Shown here: piece after piece, positions 7,590 to 15,824 of the stretch
Layout of the letters: each line of letters opens with the position of its first letter
How positions within the stretch are numbered: position 1 is the first letter of the stretch
NCBI RefSeq assembly: GCF_001552135.1
Contig: NZ_BCQP01000016.1
Coordinates: 62,001 to 126,000 of the forward strand
DNA: 64,000 nt
Direction of reading: 5' to 3'
Source: Actinomadura chibensis NBRC 106107
Lineage (GTDB): Bacteria; Actinomycetota; Actinomycetes; Streptosporangiales; Streptosporangiaceae
The notes under the pieces: generated by a model
Databases searched by the model: none
Told to the model about the DNA's origin: nothing
What the model saw: the letters and a program-made list of their open reading frames with translations, nothing else
Position numbers and translations under genes: made by a program

Positions 7590-9047
7590 TCATCCCGGCC
7601 ATACCAGGCTCTGGAGTTCGGTGTAGGCGTGGAGGGCGAAGTCGCCGCCGTCCCGTCCCACGCCGCTCTTCTTGAATCCGCCGAACGGGGTCTCCGGATT
7701 GCGGGCGACCGTGTTGATCCCGACGTTCCCGGCGCGCAGCCGCCGCGCCACGCGCATCGCGCGGACGGTGTCCCGCGACCAGACGTAGTCGTACAGCCCG
7801 AAGTCGGTGCCGCCCGCGAGCGCGATCCCCTCCTCCTCGTCGTCGAACGGCAGCGCCACGACGACCGGGCCGAAGATCTCCTCCCGGACGGCCCGCGAAT
7901 CGGGCGCGCAGCCCGCGATCAGCGTCGGCGCGACGTAGAAGCCGCGGTCGAGGGGCGGGCGGGCGCCGCCCGCGACGACCGTCCCGCCGTCGGCCGTACC
8001 GGCCCGGACGTAGGACTCGACCCGCTCCCGGTGCGCGCCGCTGATCACCGGGCCGACGACCGTGTCCGGCGCGGCCGGGTCGCCGACCGGCAGCGCCCCC
8101 GCGATGGCCGCCAGCCGCTCCACCACCTGCTCGTACACGCGGCGCTGGACGATCAGCCGGGTCGGCGCGGTGCAGATCTGCCCGGAGTGGAACGTGTAGG
8201 TGCTCGCGGTGCCGCGCGCCGCGGCGTCGAGGTCGGCGTCGTCGAAGACGAGGCTCGCGCCCTTGCCGCCGAGTTCGAGGAGGAGGCGCTTGCAGTCGCG
8301 CCCGGCCGCCTCGGCGATCGCGGTGCCGACCGCCGTGCTGCCGGTGAAGCTCACCATGTCGACGTGCGGCGACGCGACGAGCGCCTCGGACGGCTCCGGC
8401 CCCGGCGCCACCACGAGGTTGACCGCGCCGGGCGGCATGCCCGCCTCGTGCAGCGCGCCGACCAGCGCGATCACGCCCAGCGGGTCCTGCGGCGCGGGCT
8501 TGACGACGACCGTCGCGCCGACCGCGAGCGCCGGGCCGATCTTGCCGACGACGTTGGTGAGCGGCACGTTGTAGGACGTCACGCACGCGACCACCCCGAC
8601 CGGCTGCCGGACGGCCATCGCGTTGACGAGCCCGCCGCGGCCGACCGGGTCGGGCGCGGGCGGCAGCGGGACCTCGGGCGAGGCCACCGCCGAGCGCGCG
8701 TAGCGGCGCAGCCGCGCGATGGCGGCGGGCACCTGCGCGGTACGGGTCATCGCGGTCGTCGCGCCGGTCTCGGCCTGGACGAGCGCGAACAGCTCGGTGT
8801 AGCGGGCCTCCAGCAGGTCGGCGGCCCGGTCGAGGATCTCGGCGCGCTTCTCGGGCGCGGTCTCGGACCAGGCCGGGAACGCGTCGGCGGCGGCCTGGGC
8901 CGCGCGGTCGGCGTCGGCGGCGGACGCGCTCGGCGCGAGCCCGACGACCTCCTCGGTGGCCGGGTTGACGACGGGGTAGGCGCCGCCCTCCCCGTCCACC
9001 TGCTCGCCGCCGATCCACAGCCGCGCCGGGGTCTCCGTGGTGATCAT
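7590..9047 (-). CDS. NAD(P)-dependent aldehyde dehydrogenase
   Basis: A 485-residue aldehyde dehydrogenase superfamily enzyme of normal length. The general base Glu is E259 in LLELGGKG and the nucleophile is C292 in GQICTAPTRL; the FTGSTAVG cofactor loop lies near 234-241. It oxidises an aldehyde to an acid, or to an acyl-CoA in CoA-acylating members; sequence alone does not decide. The ATG at 9047 lies four bases after the stop of the preceding gene, and the alcohol dehydrogenase follows 14 bases downstream. Confidence 0.9.
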   Translation of the reverse strand: MITTETPARLWIGGEQVDGEGGAYPVVNPATEEVVGLAPSASAADADRAAQAAADAFPAWSETAPEKRAEILDRAADLLEARYTELFALVQAETGATTAMTRTAQVPAAIARLRRYARSAVASPEVPLPPAPDPVGRGGLVNAMAVRQPVGVVACVTSYNVPLTNVVGKIGPALAVGATVVVKPAPQDPLGVIALVGALHEAGMPPGAVNLVVAPGPEPSEALVASPHVDMVSFTGSTAVGTAIAEAAGRDCKRLLLELGGKGASLVFDDADLDAAARGTASTYTFHSGQICTAPTRLIVQRRVYEQVVERLAAIAGALPVGDPAAPDTVVGPVISGAHRERVESYVRAGTADGGTVVAGGARPPLDRGFYVAPTLIAGCAPDSRAVREEIFGPVVVALPFDDEEEGIALAGGTDFGLYDYVWSRDTVRAMRVARRLRAGNVGINTVARNPETPFGGFKKSGVGRDGGDFALHAYTELQSLVWPG

Positions 9048-9051
9048 CGGC

Positions 9052-9852
9052 TCACCACAGCTCGTCGGTGTAGGTGTCGGTGCCGACGATCGTCGGCAGG
9101 AACGGGGCGGCGAACGTGACGCGTCCGGCGCCGCCCGCCTCGACCGCCTTCGCGTAGGCGCGGACGGCGTCCCAGCATTCGCGCGGGTCGCGCTCCATGA
9201 ACACGAGCTGGACGACCCGTTCCGCGCTCCCGCCCGTCGTGCCCAGCGCCATCGGCGAGCCGCCGCCGTTGCCGGTCGGGCCCGAGCGCGGCGTCCAGGA
9301 CGAGACCGTGTCCACCCCGTCGGCGGCGAGCAGCCCGGCGGCCGGGCCGTCGTCGAGATGGGCGCGCAGGCCGTCCGCCGTGCCGCCGTCCGCCGGTTCG
9401 GCGACGATCACCGCGAGGCCCTTGTAGCCGTGGTCGAGCGCCAGCTCGATCGGGACGCCGTCGTCGTCGGCGTACCGGGCCGACTCGAACGTGTAGATGC
9501 CGGTGTGCGCGTGCGACCGCTCGGCGAAGCCGCGGCCGTTGTCGTACAGCCACCAGACGCGCTCCCCCGCCCAGGCGGTGTGCTCGTCCACCTTCCCCTT
9601 CAGGTACCAGTAGACCGACAGGTAGGAGCCCGCGTCGAGCGGCTCCGCGAACGGGCTTTCCTCCGGGAAGCGCAGGTCCTTGAGGGCGCGGGTCGCGACC
9701 CAGCGGCCCCCGGCTAGGGCGTGCGGGCCGTCCATGACGCCCGCGTAGAAGTGGTCGCGCTCGTACCAGCGGTTGTAGGCGACCTCGTGGCCGCGGTGCG
9801 GGTCCACCATCGTGAACAGCATCGCGCCGACCTTGACCGGGTAGTCGTCCAT
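9052..9852 (-). CDS. Conserved protein of unknown function, possibly EthD-like alpha/beta barrel
   Basis: A 266-residue soluble protein with no signal peptide or membrane segment. The N-terminal stretch containing YNRWYERDHFYAGVM resembles the dimeric ferredoxin-like EthD/ABM type in which a short aromatic-rich helix follows the first strand, and a second such half may begin near FMERDPRECWD. It is translationally coupled to the upstream LLM oxidoreductase (TGATG, one-base overlap). Its place between an oxidoreductase and an aldehyde dehydrogenase suggests a catabolic helper or small enzyme. No catalytic motif is recognised. Confidence 0.6.
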   Translation of the reverse strand: MDDYPVKVGAMLFTMVDPHRGHEVAYNRWYERDHFYAGVMDGPHALAGGRWVATRALKDLRFPEESPFAEPLDAGSYLSVYWYLKGKVDEHTAWAGERVWWLYDNGRGFAERSHAHTGIYTFESARYADDDGVPIELALDHGYKGLAVIVAEPADGGTADGLRAHLDDGPAAGLLAADGVDTVSSWTPRSGPTGNGGGSPMALGTTGGSAERVVQLVFMERDPRECWDAVRAYAKAVEAGGAGRVTFAAPFLPTIVGTDTYTDELW

Positions 9853-10769
9853 CAGCCTTCCCCTCCGCCGCCGGCGAGCGGCATGACCTCGTGCGCGAAC
9901 GCGGCGATCTGGTCGACGAGCTCCTCGTGCCCGCGGACCGGGAACGAGAGCTGCACGTGCGTGACGCCCAGCTCGGCCTCCGCCCGCAGCAGCGCGGCGA
10001 TCTTCTCCGGCTCCCCGGTCACGGCGCGCTCCGGGACGCCGTCGTGCGGGACGCCCACGTACACGTGCATGCCGCCGCCGACGACGAACGGGGCGTCCGC
10101 GCGTCCGGCCGCCGCGAGCCGGGCGCGCAGCGCGGCCACGGCGGCGGCGGTCCCCTCGGGCGGCGGGCCCTGCGGCAGCCAGCCGTCGCCGAGCCGCGCG
10201 GCCCGGTCGATCGCGGCGGGCGACGAGCCGCCGATCCAGATCGGCGGGCCGCCCGGCTGGACGGGGCGCGGACGCTGGCCGCCGTCCCCGCCGCCCCACT
10301 CGTCGGCGAACTTGGCCCGGACGGCGCGGACGGCCTCGTCCGTCCGGCGGCCGCGCTCGGCGAACGGGACGCCGAGCAGCGCGAACTCGCCTTCGAGGTG
10401 CCCGGCGCCGACGCCGAGCACGGCCCGGCCGCCCGACAGCGCGTCCAGCGTCGCGAACGCCTTCGCCGTCAGCAGCGGGTGGCGGTACGCGACGACGTAC
10501 ACGTGCGACAGCAGCTTCACCCGCCGCGTGATCCCGGCGAGCCAGCCGAGCGTCGCGACCGTGTCGTACCAGGTCGTCGTCATGCGCGGGGCGTGCTCGC
10601 GCGGGATCGCGACGTGGTCGCACACCGCGACGTAGCCGAACCCGTGCGCGTCGCACGCCTGCGCGACGGCGGCGATCTCGGCGGGCCCCGCGTCGCGCTC
10701 CCACGGCTGGGCGAACAGCGTGGACTGCGCCTGCACGGGCAACTGGAGCCCGAACGTCAACCCGTTCAT
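9852..10769 (-). CDS. LLM-class (probably F420-dependent) oxidoreductase
   Basis: A 305-residue luciferase-like TIM-barrel oxidoreductase. Typical segments are FGLQLPVQ at the N-terminus, CDHVAIPREHAPRMTTTWYD, RVKLLSHVYVVAYRHPLLTAK and the LGVGAGHLEGEFALLG loop, then PPIWIGGSSPAAIDRAARLGDGW. These match the actinobacterial F420 type more than FMN-dependent alkane monooxygenases. It reduces or oxidises an organic substrate in the cytoplasm. The ATG at 10769 overlaps the acyl-CoA synthetase stop by four bases (ATGA) and has GGGGGAG upstream. Confidence 0.85.
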   Translation of the reverse strand: MNGLTFGLQLPVQAQSTLFAQPWERDAGPAEIAAVAQACDAHGFGYVAVCDHVAIPREHAPRMTTTWYDTVATLGWLAGITRRVKLLSHVYVVAYRHPLLTAKAFATLDALSGGRAVLGVGAGHLEGEFALLGVPFAERGRRTDEAVRAVRAKFADEWGGGDGGQRPRPVQPGGPPIWIGGSSPAAIDRAARLGDGWLPQGPPPEGTAAAVAALRARLAAAGRADAPFVVGGGMHVYVGVPHDGVPERAVTGEPEKIAALLRAEAELGVTHVQLSFPVRGHEELVDQIAAFAHEVMPLAGGGGEG

Positions 10770-12298
10770 CTGGGCTCCCCCAAGCGGTCGCGGAGCCGGA
10801 ACTTCTCGATCTTGCCGGTGGCGGTGCGCGGCATCCGGTCGATGAAGACGACGTCCTCGGGGACCTTGAAGTGCGCGAGCCGCTCCCCGGCGAAGCTCCG
10901 CACCTCGTCCACGGCGGGCGGTGAGGCCGGGTCGGCGGCGACCGCGAACGCCATGACGCGCTCGCCGAGCACCGGGTCCGGGACGGCCAGCACCGCCGCC
11001 TCCGCGACCCCCGGATGCTCCCGCAGCACCGACTCGACCTCGATCGAGGAGATGTTCTCCCCGCCGCGCCGCACGATGTCCTTCTTGCGGTCGACGAAGA
11101 AGAAGTAGCCGTCGTCGTCGAAGTAGCCGAGGTCGCCGGTGTGGAACCAGCGCTCGTCCAGCGCGGACGCGGTGGCCTCCGCGTCCTTGAGGTAGCCCGC
11201 GAAGCCGATCTTCGCGCGGTCGAAGACGACCTCGCCGGTCTCGCCGGGCGCGGCGGGCGTCCCGTCGGAGCGGACGATCGCCATGCCGGAGCCGGGGAAC
11301 GGGCGGCCCGCCGAGCCGGGGCGGCGCGGCTCGTCCAGCCGGGTGTAGGTGCCCATGCCCGCCTCGGTCATGCCGTACCAGTCGATGACGGGCGCGCCGA
11401 ACCGCTCCTCGATCGCGGGCGCGCCGCCCGCGCAGCCGAGCACGATCAGCACCCGGAACGCGTGCGTGCGCTCGTGCCACGCGGCGGGGCGCCCCATGAG
11501 GATGTTGACGATCGGGGCGAGCGTGAACAGGTAGGTGGGCCGGTGGAGGTCGACGAGGCGCCAGAACCGCCCGGCCGAGAAGCGGCGCGGGAAGACCACC
11601 GCCGCGCCGTAGGCCAGCGCGGACATGAGCCCGCCGAAGCCGTTGCCGTGGAAGAACGGCGTCACGACCAGCGCCCGGTCGGACGCCGTGAGCCCGAACA
11701 TCTCGTTGTAGTCGATCCCGGTCGCGGCGTTCGGCTCCGACACCACCGCCTTGGGGCGTCCGGTGGTGGTGCCGGAGGTGTACATGAGCAGCGGGGCCGA
11801 CGCGGACGCGTCCCGGCGCGGGCGGGCGTCCGGCGGCGGCGCGGTGGCGAGCAGCTCGGCGTAGGAGACGGCCGACGGCGGCGGCGCGCCGCCCTCGTCG
11901 TCCGGCAGCGCGATCACGTGCGCCAGGCCCGGGATCTCGGCGGCGAGCGCGACCGCGCGGGCGGCGAGGTCCGCGTCGCACACGACCGCGACCGAGTCGG
12001 AGTGCGCGCAGACGTAGCGGGCCTCGGCGTCCGTCCACTCCGGGTTGGCCGCGACGGTGGCGAGCCCCGCCGCGCCCGCCGCCAGGTACGTCTCCACCCA
12101 TTCGGGACGGTTCCGGGCCCACACGCAGATCCGCGCCCCGGCCGGGACGCCGAGCTTGACGCGCAGCGCGGCGGCCAGCGCGGACGCGTTCTCGGCCAGC
12201 TCGCCGTAGGTGCGGACGCCGTCCCGCTCGGTGAGCAGCGCGAGGCGGTCGGGGTCGGTCCCGGCGTGCCCGGCGATGATGTCGAAGAGGGTGGTCAT
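10766..12298 (-). CDS. Acyl-CoA synthetase (AMP-forming)
   Basis: A 510-residue ANL-superfamily ligase. The ATP P-loop is MYTSGTTTGRPKAV (about residues 172-185), the A5 motif is WYGMTEAGMG, the hinge is the DRKKDIVRRGGENIS region and the A10 lysine lies in TATGKIEKFRLR near the end. It activates a carboxylic acid to its CoA thioester, the entry step expected after import by the adjacent ABC system. Start ATG overlaps the LivF-type gene by four bases. The acid substrate is unknown; the family includes cyclohexanecarboxylate, aromatic and medium-chain ligases. Confidence 0.9.
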   Translation of the reverse strand: MTTLFDIIAGHAGTDPDRLALLTERDGVRTYGELAENASALAAALRVKLGVPAGARICVWARNRPEWVETYLAAGAAGLATVAANPEWTDAEARYVCAHSDSVAVVCDADLAARAVALAAEIPGLAHVIALPDDEGGAPPPSAVSYAELLATAPPPDARPRRDASASAPLLMYTSGTTTGRPKAVVSEPNAATGIDYNEMFGLTASDRALVVTPFFHGNGFGGLMSALAYGAAVVFPRRFSAGRFWRLVDLHRPTYLFTLAPIVNILMGRPAAWHERTHAFRVLIVLGCAGGAPAIEERFGAPVIDWYGMTEAGMGTYTRLDEPRRPGSAGRPFPGSGMAIVRSDGTPAAPGETGEVVFDRAKIGFAGYLKDAEATASALDERWFHTGDLGYFDDDGYFFFVDRKKDIVRRGGENISSIEVESVLREHPGVAEAAVLAVPDPVLGERVMAFAVAADPASPPAVDEVRSFAGERLAHFKVPEDVVFIDRMPRTATGKIEKFRLRDRLGEPR

Positions 12299-13071
12299 CC
12301 AGCCTGCCTCTCGTCGTGGTGGGCGTCGTGATGGACCTCGCGGTCGGCGGCGTGGTCGGCGTCGGACTCGCGGGCGAGGTAGGAGGCGAGCAGGCTCTCC
12401 CGGTCGGCGAGCTCGGCCGCCGGTCCGCTCATGGCGATCTCCCCGGCGGCGAGCACGTAGGCGCGTTCGCAGAGCCCGAGGGCCAGCCCGGCGTTCTGCT
12501 CCACGACCAGGACGGAGATCCTCTCCCTGACCTCGCGCAGCGCCGCGTACACGGTGTCGACGACGGCGGGGGCGAGGCCGAGCGACGGCTCGTCCAGCAG
12601 GAGGAGGCGGGGCGCGGCGAGCAGGCCCCGGCCGATCGCCATCATCTGCTGCTCGCCGCCGGACAGCGTCCACGAGCCGCGCCGCCGCAGCTTCGTCAGC
12701 GGCGGGAACAGGTCGTAGACGTCGGACAGCGTGAACTCCGCGGTGCGCCGGCCGCGCGCCACGGTCCCGACGAGGAGGTTCTCCTCGGTGGTGAGGCTGC
12801 GGAACGGCATCCGCCCCTCCGGGACGTGGACGAGCCCCGCGCGGGCGATCGCGTCCGGCGACACGCGGCGCAGGTCGGCCCCGCCGAAGCGGATCTCGCC
12901 GCGCGCCTTGACCAGCCCGGACAGCGCGCGGAGCGTGGAGCTCTTGCCCGCGCCGTTCGCGCCGAGCAGCGCGACGGTCTCCCCTTTCCCGACCTCCAGG
13001 TCGATGCCGCGAACCGCGTCGACCGGCCCGTAGGAGACGACCAGCCCGCGGACGTCCAGCAACGCGCTCAC
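12295..13071 (-). CDS. livF: ABC transporter ATPase, LivF type
   Basis: A 258-residue ATPase of the branched-chain amino acid importer type. Walker A is GANGAGKSST, the signature is LSGGEQQM, and Walker B is LLLLDEPSLGLAP. The preferred start is GTG 13071 (VSALLDVRGL), because the 25 extra residues that would be added from ATG 13146 are encoded by an inserted repeat unit (13072-13146) and have no counterpart in the family. GGGCAGGGCGAG lies just upstream. It pairs with the LivG, LivM, LivH and binding-protein genes that precede it in the same operon. The C-terminus is His/Asp-rich (DHAADREVHHDAHHDE), which is unusual. Confidence 0.88.
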   Translation of the reverse strand: MSALLDVRGLVVSYGPVDAVRGIDLEVGKGETVALLGANGAGKSSTLRALSGLVKARGEIRFGGADLRRVSPDAIARAGLVHVPEGRMPFRSLTTEENLLVGTVARGRRTAEFTLSDVYDLFPPLTKLRRRGSWTLSGGEQQMMAIGRGLLAAPRLLLLDEPSLGLAPAVVDTVYAALREVRERISVLVVEQNAGLALGLCERAYVLAAGEIAMSGPAAELADRESLLASYLARESDADHAADREVHHDAHHDERQAG

Positions 13072-13146
13072 CTCGCCCTGCCCTTCCGGGGGGCGCTCCC
13101 CGGACCCCCGCTGGGAGCCCGATGGTCCTCGCTTCGTCCCGGTCAT
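13072..13146 (-). repeat. Junction repeat element, copy 1
   Basis: On the - strand this 75-base unit begins with ATGACCGGGACGAAGCGAGG, carries a hairpin TCCGGGG/CCCCGGA and ends in GAAGGGCAGGGCGAG before GTG 13071. It aligns along its whole length with the 77-base units at 41718-41871. It lies between the LivG stop codon, which overlaps its first bases, and the LivF start, and appears to have pushed the two apart. Confidence 0.7.
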
Positions 13147-13922
13147 CGGGCCTCCCCCAGGTACGCGCTGATCACTTCGGGGTGGGACCACACCTCGGCG
13201 GGGGTTCCGGCGGCGATGCGGCGGCCGGTCTGCAGGACGACGATCCGGCCGCACAGCCGCTCCAGGAAAGCGATCTTGTGCTCCACCAGCAGCAGGCTGC
13301 CGCCCAGCCCGGCGACCGACTCCAGCAGCTCGACGAGCCGCTCGGTCTCGACCGAGCTGAGCCCGGCGGCGGGCTCGTCCATCAGCAGCAGCCGGGGACG
13401 CGCCATCAGCGCCCGCGCGATCTCCAGATGGCGGCGCTCCCCGTAGGCGAGCCCGGCGGCGGGCTGGTGCGCGCGGTCGAGCAGGCCGACCCGGCGCAGC
13501 GCCTCGGCGCCCTCGCTCCAGCGCTCGCGGTCGCGCGCCCACATCGAGCGGCGGCGCAGCCAGGCGCTCGCGGTGGTGCGGCGGCCCCGGTCGCGGGACG
13601 CCACCATGACGTTCTCCAGGCAGGTGAGGCCCGGGTCGACCTGCGGCGTCTGGTAGGTGCGGAACACCCCGTGCCGGGTGATCCGGCCGGGCTTGGACAG
13701 CGGGATCTCCGCGCCGTCCACCCGCACCGAGCCGGACGCCCCGACCAGCCCGGACACCACGTTCAGCAGCGTCGACTTGCCGGACCCGTTCGGCCCGACC
13801 AGCCCGACGACCTCGCCCGGGCGCACCTCAAGCGACACGTCGTCCACCGCCGTGACGCCGCCGAACCGGACGGTGATCCCGTCGCACTTCAGCAGCGGCG
13901 CCTCCGCCCGCACGGCGCTCAT
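13143..13922 (-). CDS. livG: ABC transporter ATPase, LivG type
   Basis: A 259-residue ATPase. Walker A is GPNGSGKST, the degenerate signature region is LAYGERRHLEIARAL, and Walker B is LLLMDEPAAGLS, with the FRTYQTP segment characteristic of LivG. The ATG at 13922 overlaps the permease stop by four bases. It energises import together with LivF across the LivH/LivM channel. The stop codon overlaps the beginning of the repeat unit that separates it from LivF. Confidence 0.88.
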   Translation of the reverse strand: MSAVRAEAPLLKCDGITVRFGGVTAVDDVSLEVRPGEVVGLVGPNGSGKSTLLNVVSGLVGASGSVRVDGAEIPLSKPGRITRHGVFRTYQTPQVDPGLTCLENVMVASRDRGRRTTASAWLRRRSMWARDRERWSEGAEALRRVGLLDRAHQPAAGLAYGERRHLEIARALMARPRLLLMDEPAAGLSSVETERLVELLESVAGLGGSLLLVEHKIAFLERLCGRIVVLQTGRRIAAGTPAEVWSHPEVISAYLGEAR

Positions 13923-14959
13923 CGCTTCACCGCCCCTCCCGGCGGGCGCCGGTCGAGGCGGGCCCGGACCTTCTCCGGCAGCGACGCCAGCCCGCCCGGC
14001 AGCATCACGATCACCAGCAGGATGATCACCGCGTACACCAGTTCCTTGTAGTCCGCGAGGTCGCGCAGCCACTCGGGGACGAGCGTCAGGATGACCGCGC
14101 CGACCGGCGGCCCCCAGATCGAGCCGCTGCCGCCGAGCAGCAGCATGAGCAGCACGTCCAGGGAGATCTCGACGTGGAACGACGACGGGTCGATGAACGC
14201 CGAGGTGTGCGCGAGCAGCGACCCGGCCGCGCCCATGTACCCGGCGCCGATGCCGAACGCCACCGCCTGGAGGCGGCGGGTGGGCAGGCCGGTGGTGCGG
14301 GCGACGTCGCCCATCGTCCGGGCGAAGATCAGGTCGCGCTGGGCGGGCGACCGCTCCACCAGCACGGCCAGCGCGATGCCGGCGACGAGGACGCCGAAAG
14401 CCAGGTAGAAGTACTCGCGCGGGGTGTCGAGCGCCAGCCCGAAGATCTTCGTCTCGATGCCGTAGCGGCCGGTGCCGCCGCCGGTGAAGCCCGTCCAGTT
14501 GCGCATCACGATCATGGTCAGCTCACCGAACGCGAGGGTCGCGATGGCGAACTGGATGAGCGGGCTGCGGGAGAGGGCGAGCTTGAGCAGCGTCCCGATC
14601 AGGCCGGTGACGAACACCGCCGTGACGAGCCCGACGAGGAACCCGCCGTGCTGCGACGCCCACACCGACGTGTACGCGCCGATGGCGTAGAACCCGACGG
14701 TGGCGAGGCTGAACTGCCCGGCGAGGGTGAGCTGGAAGTAGAAGCCGAGCGCCAGCAGCCCGTAGATCGCCGACGTGATCATGATGCCGGTGCCGTACAG
14801 GCCCTGGACGAGCAGCGGCAGCAGCGCCCCGAGCACGGCGACGGCGACGACCCACTCGCGCTGCCGCCGGTCGAAGATCGCGGGACGGATCGGCGGCGGG
14901 GCGGCGCGGCCCGGCCGGGCCCGGCCCGTCCCCGCGGCGGCGCGGTCAGTAGCGGACAC
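13919..14959 (-). CDS. livM: ABC transporter permease, LivM type
   Basis: A 346-residue inner membrane permease with about eight to ten hydrophobic segments after a 40-residue basic, Pro-rich cytoplasmic N-terminus. Family segments QLTLAGQFSLATVGFYAIGAY and LLGGSGSIWGPPVGA are present. The GTG at 14959 overlaps the LivH stop region by 14 bases. Substrate is not leucine by necessity; such systems often import organic or aromatic acids. Confidence 0.87.
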   Translation of the reverse strand: MSATDRAAAGTGRARPGRAAPPPIRPAIFDRRQREWVVAVAVLGALLPLLVQGLYGTGIMITSAIYGLLALGFYFQLTLAGQFSLATVGFYAIGAYTSVWASQHGGFLVGLVTAVFVTGLIGTLLKLALSRSPLIQFAIATLAFGELTMIVMRNWTGFTGGGTGRYGIETKIFGLALDTPREYFYLAFGVLVAGIALAVLVERSPAQRDLIFARTMGDVARTTGLPTRRLQAVAFGIGAGYMGAAGSLLAHTSAFIDPSSFHVEISLDVLLMLLLGGSGSIWGPPVGAVILTLVPEWLRDLADYKELVYAVIILLVIVMLPGGLASLPEKVRARLDRRPPGGAVKR

Positions 14960-15821
14960 GGACGACCTCCCCGAACAGGCCGCTGGGCCGCAGCACCAGC
15001 GCGACGAGCAGGATCAGGTACGGGTACGCCTCGACGTAGTCGGCCGAGACGTACCCCGCGGCCATCTGCTGGACGATCGCGATCCCGAACGCCGCGAGCA
15101 CGGTCGCCCCCATCCGGTCGAACCCGCCGAGCACGGTCGCGGCGAACGACGACAGCAGCAGCGTGAACCCGAGTTGCGGCGACACGGTCAGCGTCGGCGC
15201 GACGAGCACCCCGCCGAGCCCGGCGAGCGCCGCCGACAGCCCGAACATGAGCACCGACAGCCGGGTGACGCGGATGCCCTGGAGCAGCGCGGTCTCCCGG
15301 TCGGCGGCGAGCGCGCGGACCTGCCGTCCGATCGACGACCTGTGCAGCATGAGCATGAGCCCGGCGAGCACGACGCCGGTCACCGCGACGATCAGCACGC
15401 TCTGGTACGGGATCGCGGCCCCGGCGAAGTGCCAGACCCTGCCGCCGAACGGGGACGGCAGCGTCTTCTGGTCGTTGCCCTGCCACAGGATGATCAGCGA
15501 CCGCAGGCCGAGGGCCAGCGCGAACGTGGAGATGACGACGGCGAGGATCGGCTGCCGCCGCAGCGGCGCGTACCCGATCCGCTCCATCGCGACGCCCACG
15601 CCGAACACCAGCGCGACGACGATGAGGTAGGCGGGGATCGTGGCGACGCCGTGCTCCACGACGAGCCACACCCCGAAGTACGCGCCGAGCGTCAGCAGGT
15701 CGCCCTGCGCGAAGTTGACCACGCCCGTCGTCTGGTGCAGCAGGACGATCCCGAGCGCGATGAGCGCGGCGATCGCGCCCTGGGCGACGCCGGACGCCAG
15801 CAGGCCGACGAAATGGCCCAT
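14946..15821 (-). CDS. livH: ABC transporter permease, LivH type
   Basis: A 291-residue integral membrane permease. The diagnostic GIVLLHQTTGVVNFAQGDLLTLGAY segment is present in the first third and FDRMGATVLAAFGIAIVQQ in the last third. The ATG at 15821 lies three bases after the binding-protein stop codon. It forms the channel with the LivM protein encoded by the overlapping next gene. Confidence 0.87.
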   Translation of the reverse strand: MGHFVGLLASGVAQGAIAALIALGIVLLHQTTGVVNFAQGDLLTLGAYFGVWLVVEHGVATIPAYLIVVALVFGVGVAMERIGYAPLRRQPILAVVISTFALALGLRSLIILWQGNDQKTLPSPFGGRVWHFAGAAIPYQSVLIVAVTGVVLAGLMLMLHRSSIGRQVRALAADRETALLQGIRVTRLSVLMFGLSAALAGLGGVLVAPTLTVSPQLGFTLLLSSFAATVLGGFDRMGATVLAAFGIAIVQQMAAGYVSADYVEAYPYLILLVALVLRPSGLFGEVVRVRY

Positions 15822-15824
15822 CGG

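Noticed and set aside
13072..13146. N-terminal extension of LivF from ATG 13146
   Set aside because: Those codons belong to the inserted repeat, and the family begins at the VSALLDV segment.
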